A DNA stretch of 17,638 bases from Spirochaetota bacterium (GTDB taxonomy: Bacteria > Spirochaetota > UBA4802 > UB4802), in contig JAGYNX010000013.1 in assembly GCA_018399855.1 (NCBI GenBank), positions 1 to 17,638 on the forward strand, written 5' to 3'. This document shows positions 8,236-14,894 of this stretch, one piece after another. A program made the translations under genes and the position numbers. The notes beneath the pieces were generated by a model. That model was not told the DNA's origin and made no database searches. It saw only the letters and a list, made by a program, of their open reading frames with translations. How positions within the stretch are numbered: position 1 is the stretch's first letter; each line of letters opens with the position of its first letter.

Positions 8236-8271
8236 ATTATATGTATCGTCACGATTTCCACATAAGTGGAA
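8236..8271 (-). promoter_or_regulatory. possible regulated promoter of the DUF4015 operon
   Basis: On the minus strand there is a perfect TATAAT (8241-8236). There is no good -35 hexamer at the right distance, but a perfect inverted repeat TTCCAC-ATAA-GTGGAA (8256-8271) is centred about 25 bp upstream of the -10 box, where the -35 element should be. That is the arrangement of an activator- or repressor-controlled promoter. The predicted leader is about 90 nt. The regulator is not identified. Confidence 0.45.
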
Positions 8272-8294
8272 TTAAATTGACAAAAAGAAGACAT

Positions 8295-8315
8295 CTGTAT
8301 TCGGGGCAGATACAG
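8295..8315. repeat. short inverted repeat in the intergenic region before mlaE
   Basis: CTGTAT (8295-8300) and ATACAG (8310-8315) form a perfect 6-bp inverted repeat around a 9-base G-rich centre. It lies between the DUF4015 and mlaE promoters. It could be an operator or a small hairpin in a longer transcript. No T-tract follows, so it is not a terminator. Confidence 0.4.
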
Positions 8316-8349
8316 GCTGGTAAAAATCTTAAAATTCAATGAAATATTA

Positions 8350-8382
8350 TTGCCTTCACAACCAATGGAACTATACTATAGT
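8350..8382 (+). promoter_or_regulatory. probable promoter(s) of the mlaE operon
   Basis: Two overlapping solutions face the mlaE gene: TTGCCT (8350-8355) with TATACT (8372-8377), and TTCACA (8355-8360) with TATAGT (8377-8382), each with a 16-bp spacer. The -10 area is the palindrome CTATACTATAG (8371-8381). Transcription would start near 8385-8390, about 45 nt before the GTG start. Confidence 0.45.
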
Positions 8383-8432
8383 CCTGTACATAAATTACAG
8401 CCACATCTGATTAGTCCAGTGGAGATATACAA

Positions 8433-9236
8433 GTGTACGTGTCAGTGAATGTTCCCGGTTTTATTAAAAAAATAGTACAGCGTATTCTATCTACCTGGAA
8501 CGGTGTTCAATCGTTTTATTTTTACGTTGTGAGTATTATTAAATCATTCAAGTCTATCCGGTATCTTCGTTTCAGGTCACTGTACAGTATTGTTGTAAAC
8601 CAGACACGTTTTACCGGCATAGATGCCCTGCCGCTTTTAATGATAATCGCATTAATGCTGGGTGGTACGGTTATAATCCAGGCGCATACCAATTTCCCGA
8701 AATTCGGGATAGAAAGCTTTATCGGTAACCTGCTGGTTATAATTATCGCAAGAGAACTGGGGCCGCTGGCTACCGCGATGATCGTTGTCAGTAGATCGGG
8801 ATCGGCAATAGCTGCAGAGATTGCTACCCAGACGCAGAACCGGGAGATATTATCCCTCGAGTTGATGGGAATAGATACCAAGTTGTATATTATTCTGCCC
8901 AGGATAATCGCGTCAATTATCGCAATTTTTTCACTGATAATTATCTTTGATATTGTGGCCTTTTTCGGTGGATACCTGTTGTCAATTTCTACCGTGTATA
9001 TTCCCATTGGCGTTTTTATACAGACCCTGCTTGATGCTTTCAGTTTTAATGACCTTTTTCTTACCATATTGAAAAGCCTGATTTATGGGATATTAATACC
9101 ACTTATTGCCTGTTATTACGGACTCAAGCCACGGTCTAACTTTGAAATACCCATATACGTTTCTCAGGCAGTAGTTCGAACGCTGCTTGTTATTTTTGTT
9201 ATTAACGCGTTTATTTCAGCGCTATTCTATTTTTAG
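8433..9236 (+). CDS. mlaE: MlaE-type lipid transport permease
   Basis: MlaE is the inner-membrane permease of the MlaFEDB family, which moves phospholipids between the inner membrane and MCE proteins. The 267-residue protein has an N-terminal amphipathic region and about five to six membrane segments. It keeps the strongly conserved MlaE core: ARELGPLATAMIVVSRSGSA (106-125), AAEIATQ (127-133), and the SLELMGID segment (141-148) corresponding to the coupling region that contacts the ATPase in MlaFE structures. The start is a GTG at 8433 with GGAG 8 nt upstream. It is followed 8 bp later by the MlaF-like gene and then by an MCE gene, the standard order F/E/D rearranged to E-F-D. The permease core looks intact, in contrast to its ATPase neighbour. 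Confidence 0.93.
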   Translation: MYVSVNVPGFIKKIVQRILSTWNGVQSFYFYVVSIIKSFKSIRYLRFRSLYSIVVNQTRFTGIDALPLLMIIALMLGGTVIIQAHTNFPKFGIESFIGNLLVIIIARELGPLATAMIVVSRSGSAIAAEIATQTQNREILSLELMGIDTKLYIILPRIIASIIAIFSLIIIFDIVAFFGGYLLSISTVYIPIGVFIQTLLDAFSFNDLFLTILKSLIYGILIPLIACYYGLKPRSNFEIPIYVSQAVVRTLLVIFVINAFISALFYF

Positions 9237-9244
9237 GGATATCT

Positions 9245-10021
9245 ATGGATACGGCATGCACACCTAGAGGGGAGATAGTTACACTTGAGAATGTTTCCTA
9301 TTCGTATGAGGGTAACCGGTTGATAAATGATATTTCTATATCAATTTGTCTTGGTGAAGATATAGTTTTCTTCGGGGCTGAGAATTCGGGTATAGACTTT
9401 ATTTGTCAGCTCATTGTAAATGCAGCAGGAGAATTTGAAGGGGATGTTTTTTTTGATGGAAGGCCGATTAAGGATTTCGATGAAATAGAGGTGCATAACT
9501 TCAGAAAAGGATTTGGTTACCTGCAAAGAAATTTCGGACTAATTAACAACATGGATGTCTTTGAAAATATTGCGCTGCCTTTGCGGTATCATTCCCGCCT
9601 TACATCCCGCGAAGTGGATGAGCGGGTAGAGTCCATGGTTGAGTACCTCAAGCTTGAACATTGCGCCAGGCGTCGTCCTGTTCATCTTTCCTCATCTGAG
9701 TTACTGAGAACTTCTTACGGACGTTCCATTGCCCTTGATCCTGACCTTCTGCTCATAGAACATCCCCTTGAAGAACAATGCCTTTTGAACGTGCAGGTGT
9801 TCATGTCTGCTCTGCAAAACCGGGCCTTTGCCCCGCACAAGTCGGTGATAATTATTACATATCGTCCTGAATTATATACTGAAATTTCTGAACGTTTCGT
9901 AATGCTGCATGAAGGACGAATCGTGTTCGACGGCAGCACGGATGAGTTTGCACGGGCCGAGAATCCATATGTGAAACAATTTCTGCAGGCATCCATTGAT
10001 GGGCCTATGCAAATGCTGTAA
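9245..10021 (+). CDS. MlaF-like ABC protein with degenerate ATPase motifs (probable pseudo-ATPase)
   Basis: The 258-residue protein follows MlaF along its whole length, including the strand ENVSYSYEGN, the Q-loop segment GYLQRNFGLINNMDVFENIA with Q94, SIALDPDLLL, and a C-terminal QFLQASIDGP that matches the MlaF tail. Yet the nucleotide-handling motifs are changed. Walker A reads GAENSGIDF (44-52) instead of GxxGxGKTT, so lysine is isoleucine and the Mg-binding threonine is aspartate. The signature LSGGx is LSSSE (148-152). Walker B plus catalytic glutamate reads LLLIEHP (168-174), D to E and E to H. The D-loop aspartate is C179. The H-loop histidine is Y206. No stop or frameshift interrupts it. 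It should sit on the cytoplasmic face of MlaE but is unlikely to hydrolyse ATP by the usual mechanism. Whether another MlaF substitutes is unknown. Confidence 0.9.
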   Translation: MDTACTPRGEIVTLENVSYSYEGNRLINDISISICLGEDIVFFGAENSGIDFICQLIVNAAGEFEGDVFFDGRPIKDFDEIEVHNFRKGFGYLQRNFGLINNMDVFENIALPLRYHSRLTSREVDERVESMVEYLKLEHCARRRPVHLSSSELLRTSYGRSIALDPDLLLIEHPLEEQCLLNVQVFMSALQNRAFAPHKSVIIITYRPELYTEISERFVMLHEGRIVFDGSTDEFARAENPYVKQFLQASIDGPMQML

Positions 10022-10035
10022 AAGGAGGTCGTAGT

Positions 10036-10722
10036 ATGGTAAAGCTTGAAAAAAATGAAGTGCGGGTAGCGGTGTTTATCCTGTTTCCTGTTTTGATACT
10101 ACTGGTTTTCGTAGTGCTTAAACTTGGCTACTCGTTTGCCTCTTCTACAAAAGATATTTACCTGAAGGTTGACAGTATATCATCAATAAAAAACGGTACA
10201 CAGGTGAAGGTTAAGGGATATACTATCGGAAGGGTTGTTGAAATTATCCCGGTATACCAGCCTGCATTGCATTTCCTGGCGGTAATGCGGGTTGAAAACG
10301 AGATAGCAATGTATGAAGATTGTACAGCAGTTATTCAGAATCAGAATATTATAGGTGATACTATAATTGAATTGCGAAACCCCGAAACCAAGCAGGAACT
10401 TCTCAAGGAGTACGCGGTTATTGAGGGTATTGAATATGTTAACCTTGAGGCCCTGCTTCAGGATGTTCATGTGATGCTGGCTACTGTTACCAGTACCGTG
10501 GGGGTACTCAGGGATATCTCACTGGACAGCAGGAGCAATATCAGGGTTTTGCTTGGCAACCTGTCCCGCAGTGTAGAAACAGTGAGTACGGTTCTTAATG
10601 ATTCTCAAAAGGATATTATTGAGATAATGCGGTCGTTCAGAAAAACCGCTAAAACGATGGACGAAATTTCTACAGAGTTGAAACGGCACCCCCTTAAATT
10701 TCTCATGAAGGGTGATAAGTAA
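10036..10722 (+). CDS. mlaD: MCE-domain (MlaD-like) lipid-binding protein
   Basis: MCE proteins form rings in the periplasm on top of MlaE and shuttle phospholipids. The 228-residue protein has a short cytoplasmic start, one membrane anchor (about 11-32) and a single MCE domain (about 40-118) with the family pattern KNGTQVKVKGYTIGRVVEI and IIGDTIIEL. A helical region (about 135-217) of coiled-coil character follows, ending in HPLKFLMKG, a close variant of the terminal motif common in longer MCE proteins. A strong AGGAGG lies 7 nt before the ATG, 14 bp after the ATPase-like gene, the best ribosome site in the operon. The single MCE domain plus long helix suggests a MlaD/LetB-intermediate type that may bridge part of the periplasm. 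The exact lipid is not predictable. The symbol is by family only. Confidence 0.9.
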   Translation: MVKLEKNEVRVAVFILFPVLILLVFVVLKLGYSFASSTKDIYLKVDSISSIKNGTQVKVKGYTIGRVVEIIPVYQPALHFLAVMRVENEIAMYEDCTAVIQNQNIIGDTIIELRNPETKQELLKEYAVIEGIEYVNLEALLQDVHVMLATVTSTVGVLRDISLDSRSNIRVLLGNLSRSVETVSTVLNDSQKDIIEIMRSFRKTAKTMDEISTELKRHPLKFLMKGDK

Positions 10723-10729
10723 ACCGGGC

Positions 10730-11620
10730 ATGCCATTTATTTCTGTTATTATCCCCACCCGTAACAGGTATGAAATACTGAAAAGGGCCATTGATTCTGT
10801 GCTTGCCCAGACATGTACTGATTACGAGTTGATAGTAGTGGATGACGGTTCTGCTGACGATACCCCATTGATTGAAGAGGAATATCGGGGCAAGTTGAAA
10901 TACATACGGCAAACACATGCCGGGGTGAGTGCTGCCCGAAATCATGGGATCAAGGTATCATCGTCGCCCTGGATAGCCTTCCTGGATTCTGATGATCAGT
11001 GGATGCCGGATAAACTCATGGTACATGGTGAATACCTGGATAGACTGAACCGGGAGGAGAGGATACACCAGGTAGATGAAATATGGATTCGAAACGGGAG
11101 AAGGGTTAACCCCGGACAGCGTCACGAGAAAAGGGGAGGGTGGATTTTTCCAGAATCGCTTCATCTTTGTCTTGTCAGTCCTTCAGCAACGATTATGCAG
11201 CGTGCATTACTTGAAGAGAATGGTGGTTTTGATGAAAGGCTGCCGGCGTGTGAAGATTATGACCTCTGGATTCGTATCAGCTGGAAAGAAAGAATCGGGT
11301 ATATTCCACAATACATGGTAACGCGGTATGGTGGTCATGCCGATCAGCTTTCGGCCAGGTATAAAGGGATGGACCGCTTCAGGGTGTATTCTATCTGTGG
11401 TTTACTGAGAGATCATCATGATGATATGCCGGTAGAATACTTGTCAGAGAGCATACAGGTAGCTATGAAAAAGTTAGTTATTCTGCAGCAGGGTGCTGAA
11501 AGAAGAAACAATGTTTACCTGGCAGGAACGGCCAGGAAGGTTCAGAAAGATATTATAGCCGGTAACTATAACAGTACAGCGTATCAGGACCTCTTAGAAG
11601 AATTGATTGACCCCGCATAG
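10730..11620 (+). CDS. family 2 glycosyltransferase
   Basis: This is a GT-A fold enzyme that transfers a sugar from a nucleotide donor to a glycan or lipid acceptor in the cytoplasm. The 296-residue protein opens with the standard FISVIIPTRNR strand. It has VVDDGS (36-41) for the nucleotide, AGVSAARNHGI, the metal-binding FLDSDD (84-89), GGFDERL and the catalytic-site CEDYDLWIR (174-182). There is no membrane segment. The ATG at 10730 is 7 bp after the MCE stop. A GTG at 10712 would overlap the MCE gene by 11 bp, and neither has a clear ribosome site, so coupled translation is likely. It is the last gene of the mla-like operon. Its 3' end overlaps the convergent beta-propeller gene by 68 bp. 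Acceptor unknown; an envelope glycolipid is a guess from context. Confidence 0.9.
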   Translation: MPFISVIIPTRNRYEILKRAIDSVLAQTCTDYELIVVDDGSADDTPLIEEEYRGKLKYIRQTHAGVSAARNHGIKVSSSPWIAFLDSDDQWMPDKLMVHGEYLDRLNREERIHQVDEIWIRNGRRVNPGQRHEKRGGWIFPESLHLCLVSPSATIMQRALLEENGGFDERLPACEDYDLWIRISWKERIGYIPQYMVTRYGGHADQLSARYKGMDRFRVYSICGLLRDHHDDMPVEYLSESIQVAMKKLVILQQGAERRNNVYLAGTARKVQKDIIAGNYNSTAYQDLLEELIDPA

Positions 11621-12635
11621 TGATATCAAGATAAGGTTCTTCTGGGAAGGCCCGTGCAAAAAGTACGTTTCCGTTTTCATGTACCGCGTAGAAACGTGAC
11701 GTACCTTTTTTGCCAGTGTAGGATACAGTGAAAACACCATTTGCGTATTGTATTGAGTTGTGTCCTTCTCTTCTTTCGAGTATATCAATGGGATGGTGTT
11801 TTTCCCGTGGGATCTGTACAAGGTACAGGTGAGACATTCCCAGGAAAAGTGTTGTACCCTTAGCATTTATACATACCGACGCGCGAGCCCTGCTGTTTCC
11901 CTTAATGGGCACAGTGAATGAATCATTTTTATGTATGTTAACCAGCAGCAGTTTGTCATTCCCTTTCCCTGATGGTCCGTAATGGACGGCACCATACTTC
12001 GCGTTACTGCTGATAGATACTGTTTTTACAAGGGAATTGTCAGGGGTCACACCCTTATGCACAATTTCTCCTTTCTTGTTCAGAAAATAATATGTTCCAT
12101 CAAGAAATCCTATGGCGGCTGCGTTTCCCGGTTGTGAAAATCCCATACTGGTGCAAAAGCGCCCTGTAATTCTTTTTGCACCGGTATAATTCCCATTATA
12201 GTCTACCATCCTTACAGCACTGTTGTCGGCTGTTACCAGGAGGATAAGTTTACCCTCGTATGAAAGATGAGGATATTCGTGCGTGGAGAGGGTCCAGAAA
12301 GGTTCTTCCCTGTAATTACGATATGATAATTCATCAGAAAGTTTGCCGTATTCTACATAGTACATGCCGTTGCCTGATGGTGCTAGTATCCCTGTATCGG
12401 TAGAAGGGTTTGCCGCCACTTTGCCCTTCTCTTTGAACATGAGGTATCCCTTATCTGTTTGTACCGGTCCGATTAGATTTTTAGAGTTATCCATAAAAGG
12501 AGATGTGGCTATTGTGCTGGCAGACGAGATTTGCCCATACCACCGGGGAAAAATTTTAAAAGAATGTGAAGGCATAAGCCACGGGGCGAATCCCAGCGCG
12601 ATGCCCGCGAGAAGACCTGCAATGAAGTAGCGCAT
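11553..12635 (-). CDS. membrane-anchored beta-propeller-like protein, function unknown
   Basis: The 360-residue protein begins with a short hydrophobic signal or anchor (MRYFIAGLLAGIALGF). The rest, probably periplasmic, is made of recurring beta-strand units such as GNGMYYVEYG, KLILLVTADNSAVRMVDYNG, AAIGFLDGTYYFLNKKGE, TTLFLGMSHLYLVQI and GTSRFYAVHENGNVLFAR. This pattern resembles the blades of WD40/PQQ-like propellers (strand, then a variant of 'D.nG.'). No enzyme motif is seen. The start lies 2 bp after the sigma factor stop with AGGAT upstream, so the pair is one transcript. A link between the sigma factor and an envelope sensor is possible, but the protein does not look like a classical anti-sigma factor. 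Its 3' end runs 68 bp into the opposing glycosyltransferase gene. Confidence 0.82.
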   Translation of the reverse strand: MRYFIAGLLAGIALGFAPWLMPSHSFKIFPRWYGQISSASTIATSPFMDNSKNLIGPVQTDKGYLMFKEKGKVAANPSTDTGILAPSGNGMYYVEYGKLSDELSYRNYREEPFWTLSTHEYPHLSYEGKLILLVTADNSAVRMVDYNGNYTGAKRITGRFCTSMGFSQPGNAAAIGFLDGTYYFLNKKGEIVHKGVTPDNSLVKTVSISSNAKYGAVHYGPSGKGNDKLLLVNIHKNDSFTVPIKGNSRARASVCINAKGTTLFLGMSHLYLVQIPREKHHPIDILERREGHNSIQYANGVFTVSYTGKKGTSRFYAVHENGNVLFARAFPEEPYLDITMRGQSILLRGPDTLYCYSYRL

Positions 12636-12637
12636 AA

Positions 12638-13618
12638 TTAATCCTGAAGATAACTTTTTAATTTCTGGCTTCTTGACGGATGCCGTAGGCGTCGAATGGC
12701 TTTCTTTTCTATCTGACGAATCCTTTCTTTTGAAAGGTTGAACTTTTCTCCAATTTGCTGTAATGACATGGGTTTGTTTCCGTATAGACCGAAACGCAAT
12801 TTTAGAATTTCCTTTTCAGATGAAGTAAGTGTTTCAAGAACCTGGTCAAGGGCGTCCTTCAGCGAATCGTCGAGAATTCTTTTGTCTGGTGATTCAATTC
12901 TCTGGTCTTCAACCATGTTTAAAATTGAGTTATCTTCCGCGTTTCCAACAGATGCGTCAAGGGAAACATAATCCTGAGAAATATTTCTGAGGTGATTGAT
13001 CTCCTCGTTGTCCATGTCAATTTCTTCTGATATTTCACCCGGGGTTGGTTCTCTTCCCAACTTGTTTTCCAGGTTTTTGTGAATCCTGTCAATTTTCTGC
13101 ATATCAGCTGTTCTGTTCAGCGGTAGTCGGATAAGAGATGTTTTTTGCGATATGGCCAGGATAATAGCCTGCCGTATCCACCAGACGGCGTAAGATATGA
13201 AATGAAATCCTCGATCGGGGTCAAATTTCTCGGCGGCTTTTATGAGGCCCATGTTTCCCTCGTTGATCAGGTCAAGAAGGGATATACCGCTTGTCTGGTA
13301 TTTCTTCGCGATTGACACAACGAAACGAAGGTTGGCCTTTATCAGCTCATCCTTGGCATTCTGATCTCCTTCTCTTGCGGCACGGGCCAGGCGGTCTTCT
13401 TCTTCCCTGGTGAGAAGGGGGATCCGATTAATTTGTTCGAGGTACCACGCAATGGACGAGTCGGTGAATTCATCACCTGATGACTTTTTGTTTCTGCTTT
13501 TGCGTGATTTAATTATGGCATCCGCTTCCCGGGTTAATTGTGTAGCTGTTATATCGGAACTGGCGGTACCTTTCTTCCCGGATGTTTTTTTAGTTTTTTC
13601 TGGCATAGTTTTTTTCAT
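12638..13618 (-). CDS. sigma70-family RNA polymerase sigma factor (short, group 1/2 type)
   Basis: The 326-residue protein has a Lys/Ser/Thr-rich N-terminal tail (1-50) in place of region 1.1. Region 1.2 follows (from about 55, SIAWYLEQINRIPLLT). Region 2 is complete: NLRFVVSIAKKY, LLDLINEGNMGLIKAAEKFD and the -10-reading helix YAVWWIRQAI. Region 3 then leads to region 4, with the helix-turn-helix MSLQQIGEKFNLSKERIRQIE and the C-terminal RRLRHPSRSQKL. These match primary or RpoS-like sigma factors, and the HPSRS end is typical of RpoD. The size suits either a group 2 (stationary or stress) factor or a minimal primary sigma as in some phyla. No Shine-Dalgarno sequence is evident before the ATG at 13618, which may mean weak or regulated translation. 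It is the first gene of the operon with the propeller protein and divergent from mscS. Confidence 0.93.
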   Translation of the reverse strand: MKKTMPEKTKKTSGKKGTASSDITATQLTREADAIIKSRKSRNKKSSGDEFTDSSIAWYLEQINRIPLLTREEEDRLARAAREGDQNAKDELIKANLRFVVSIAKKYQTSGISLLDLINEGNMGLIKAAEKFDPDRGFHFISYAVWWIRQAIILAISQKTSLIRLPLNRTADMQKIDRIHKNLENKLGREPTPGEISEEIDMDNEEINHLRNISQDYVSLDASVGNAEDNSILNMVEDQRIESPDKRILDDSLKDALDQVLETLTSSEKEILKLRFGLYGNKPMSLQQIGEKFNLSKERIRQIEKKAIRRLRHPSRSQKLKSYLQD

Positions 13619-13643
13619 TGTTTTATGTGTAATAAATATATTT

Positions 13644-13671
13644 ATCTTACCACGTGATTGCGAAATAACAA
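13644..13671 (-). promoter_or_regulatory. possible promoter of the sigma factor operon
   Basis: Read on the minus strand there is TTGTTA (13671-13666), a 16-bp spacer and TAAGAT (13649-13644). The spacer ends in TGG, giving an extended -10 (TGnTAAGAT). The hexamers match the consensus only at 4 of 6 positions each, so this is a moderate candidate. Confidence 0.35.
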
Positions 13672-13767
13672 TTTATATGTGTATAGACAAGAATGAATAC
13701 TATATGTTGCGTATTAGTATACAATTAATTTAAAAAAAATGAAATAACTTTTTTGTTGCTCTTCGGG

Positions 13768-13796
13768 TTGACTTCAGTCGTCGGTAGAGTGATACT
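13768..13796 (+). promoter_or_regulatory. probable promoter of the mscS-like gene
   Basis: TTGACT (13768-13773), a 17-bp spacer and GATACT (13791-13796) lie 33 bp before the ATG of the channel gene. The -35 box matches the consensus at 5 of 6 positions and the -10 box at 4 of 6. The rest of the 211-bp gap from 13619 is AT-rich and I see no RNA gene in it. Confidence 0.5.
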
Positions 13797-13829
13797 GTAA
13801 TAAATAATGTATAAAAGGGTGTTCGATGT

Positions 13830-14885
13830 ATGAATTTGGAAATTCTTAAACAGGTGTACCTGGGTAATACAGTGCATGATTATCTCTATTTCGCGATGAT
13901 GATAGCGGGAGGTGTGGTTCTGGTATTTGTTATCAAGGCAATACTACTTGCAAGAATACGATTTGTAATATCCCGGACAGAAACAGAAGTTGATGACCAG
14001 GTTCTTCATGCAATAGAGAAGAACATTATGCCTCTTCTTTATTACAGTGTTCTATATGTGGGAATGATACAGCTTACCCTTGACCCGATTATAAGCAAGA
14101 TAATTGATGTAACAGGTATAGTGTTTGCAGTTTTTTTTGGAGCGAAATTACTGGTATCATTGATCCTGTTCTTTATACGACGATACTGGCGTAATAAGGG
14201 GGTTGAAGAAGAAAAGACGAATACTATTGTTCTACTTGGAACCATAATCAAAATACTTATATGGTCAATAGCAGTTATCATATTGCTGGACAACCTGGGG
14301 GTGAAGATTTCTGGTCTTATCGCGGGTCTTGGTGTTGGTGGAATTGCCATCGCCTTTGCCTCCCAGACCATACTTGGGGATGTGTTTAATTATTTTACTA
14401 TTTTTTTTGACAGGCCCTTTGAGATCGGAGATTTTGTGATTGTTGACGAGTACCTCGGGGTTATTGAACATATTGGTATTAAAAGTACACGCATAAGAAG
14501 TCTCAGCGGTGAACAGCTGGTGTTTTCTAACAGTGACCTGACTAGTTCTCGTCTTAGAAATTATAAACGCATGTATGTGAGAAGAATTGCATTTGAGTTC
14601 GGGGTAGTATACCAGACAACTGCGGAACAACTTGAAAAAATTCCTGGTATCGCTAAAGAAATCATTGAAAATATTGAGCAAACCCGTTTTGACCGTGCTC
14701 ATTTTGCTTCATTTGGAGACTTCAGCCTGGTTTTTGAGGTTGTGTATTTCGTTTTGAACAGTGATTACGCGGTATACATGGATATTCAGCAGGAGGTCAA
14801 CCTGACATTGAAACGAAGGCTTGAAGAGATTAACGTGGAATTTGCTTTTCCAACACAGAGCCTTTATGTGCAAAAAGTTGAATAG
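13830..14885 (+). CDS. MscS-type small-conductance mechanosensitive channel
   Basis: MscS channels open when membrane tension rises and release solutes after osmotic downshock. The 351-residue protein has about four hydrophobic segments before the pore (about 17-39, 66-86, 92-116, 136-154). The pore-lining helix with the characteristic small-residue pattern follows (GLIAGLGVGGIAIAFASQT, 162-180), then GDVFNYFTIFFDRPFEIGDFV, the start of the beta domain (signature about 183-203), and the cytoplasmic alpha/beta vestibule ending near QSLYVQK. It has one or two more membrane segments than E. coli MscS (286 residues, three segments). AAGGGTG is 8 nt before the ATG at 13830. It is a single-gene unit, ending 9 bp from the convergent repeat protein gene. 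Confidence 0.93.
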   Translation: MNLEILKQVYLGNTVHDYLYFAMMIAGGVVLVFVIKAILLARIRFVISRTETEVDDQVLHAIEKNIMPLLYYSVLYVGMIQLTLDPIISKIIDVTGIVFAVFFGAKLLVSLILFFIRRYWRNKGVEEEKTNTIVLLGTIIKILIWSIAVIILLDNLGVKISGLIAGLGVGGIAIAFASQTILGDVFNYFTIFFDRPFEIGDFVIVDEYLGVIEHIGIKSTRIRSLSGEQLVFSNSDLTSSRLRNYKRMYVRRIAFEFGVVYQTTAEQLEKIPGIAKEIIENIEQTRFDRAHFASFGDFSLVFEVVYFVLNSDYAVYMDIQQEVNLTLKRRLEEINVEFAFPTQSLYVQKVE

Positions 14886-14894
14886 TTACCGGTT

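Noticed and set aside
8277..8282. Perfect TTGACA as -35 of an mlaE promoter
   Set aside because: No acceptable -10 hexamer follows at 16-18 bp; the elements at 8350-8382 fit better.
8522..9067. 181-codon open frame on the minus strand across mlaE
   Set aside because: Entirely antisense to the conserved permease. The apparent hydrophobicity mirrors the membrane helices on the other strand.
9374..9862. Degenerate ATPase motifs explained as sequencing error or a decayed pseudogene
   Set aside because: The changes are in-frame substitutions at six separate sites with conserved sequence between them and no stop or frameshift. Random error or simple decay would not spare the rest.
13410..13733. 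107-codon plus-strand frame at the 5' end of the sigma gene, with a hydrophobic stretch
   Set aside because: Most of it is antisense to the sigma coding region, and the hydrophobic part comes from AT-rich intergenic DNA. No ribosome site or promoter fits it.
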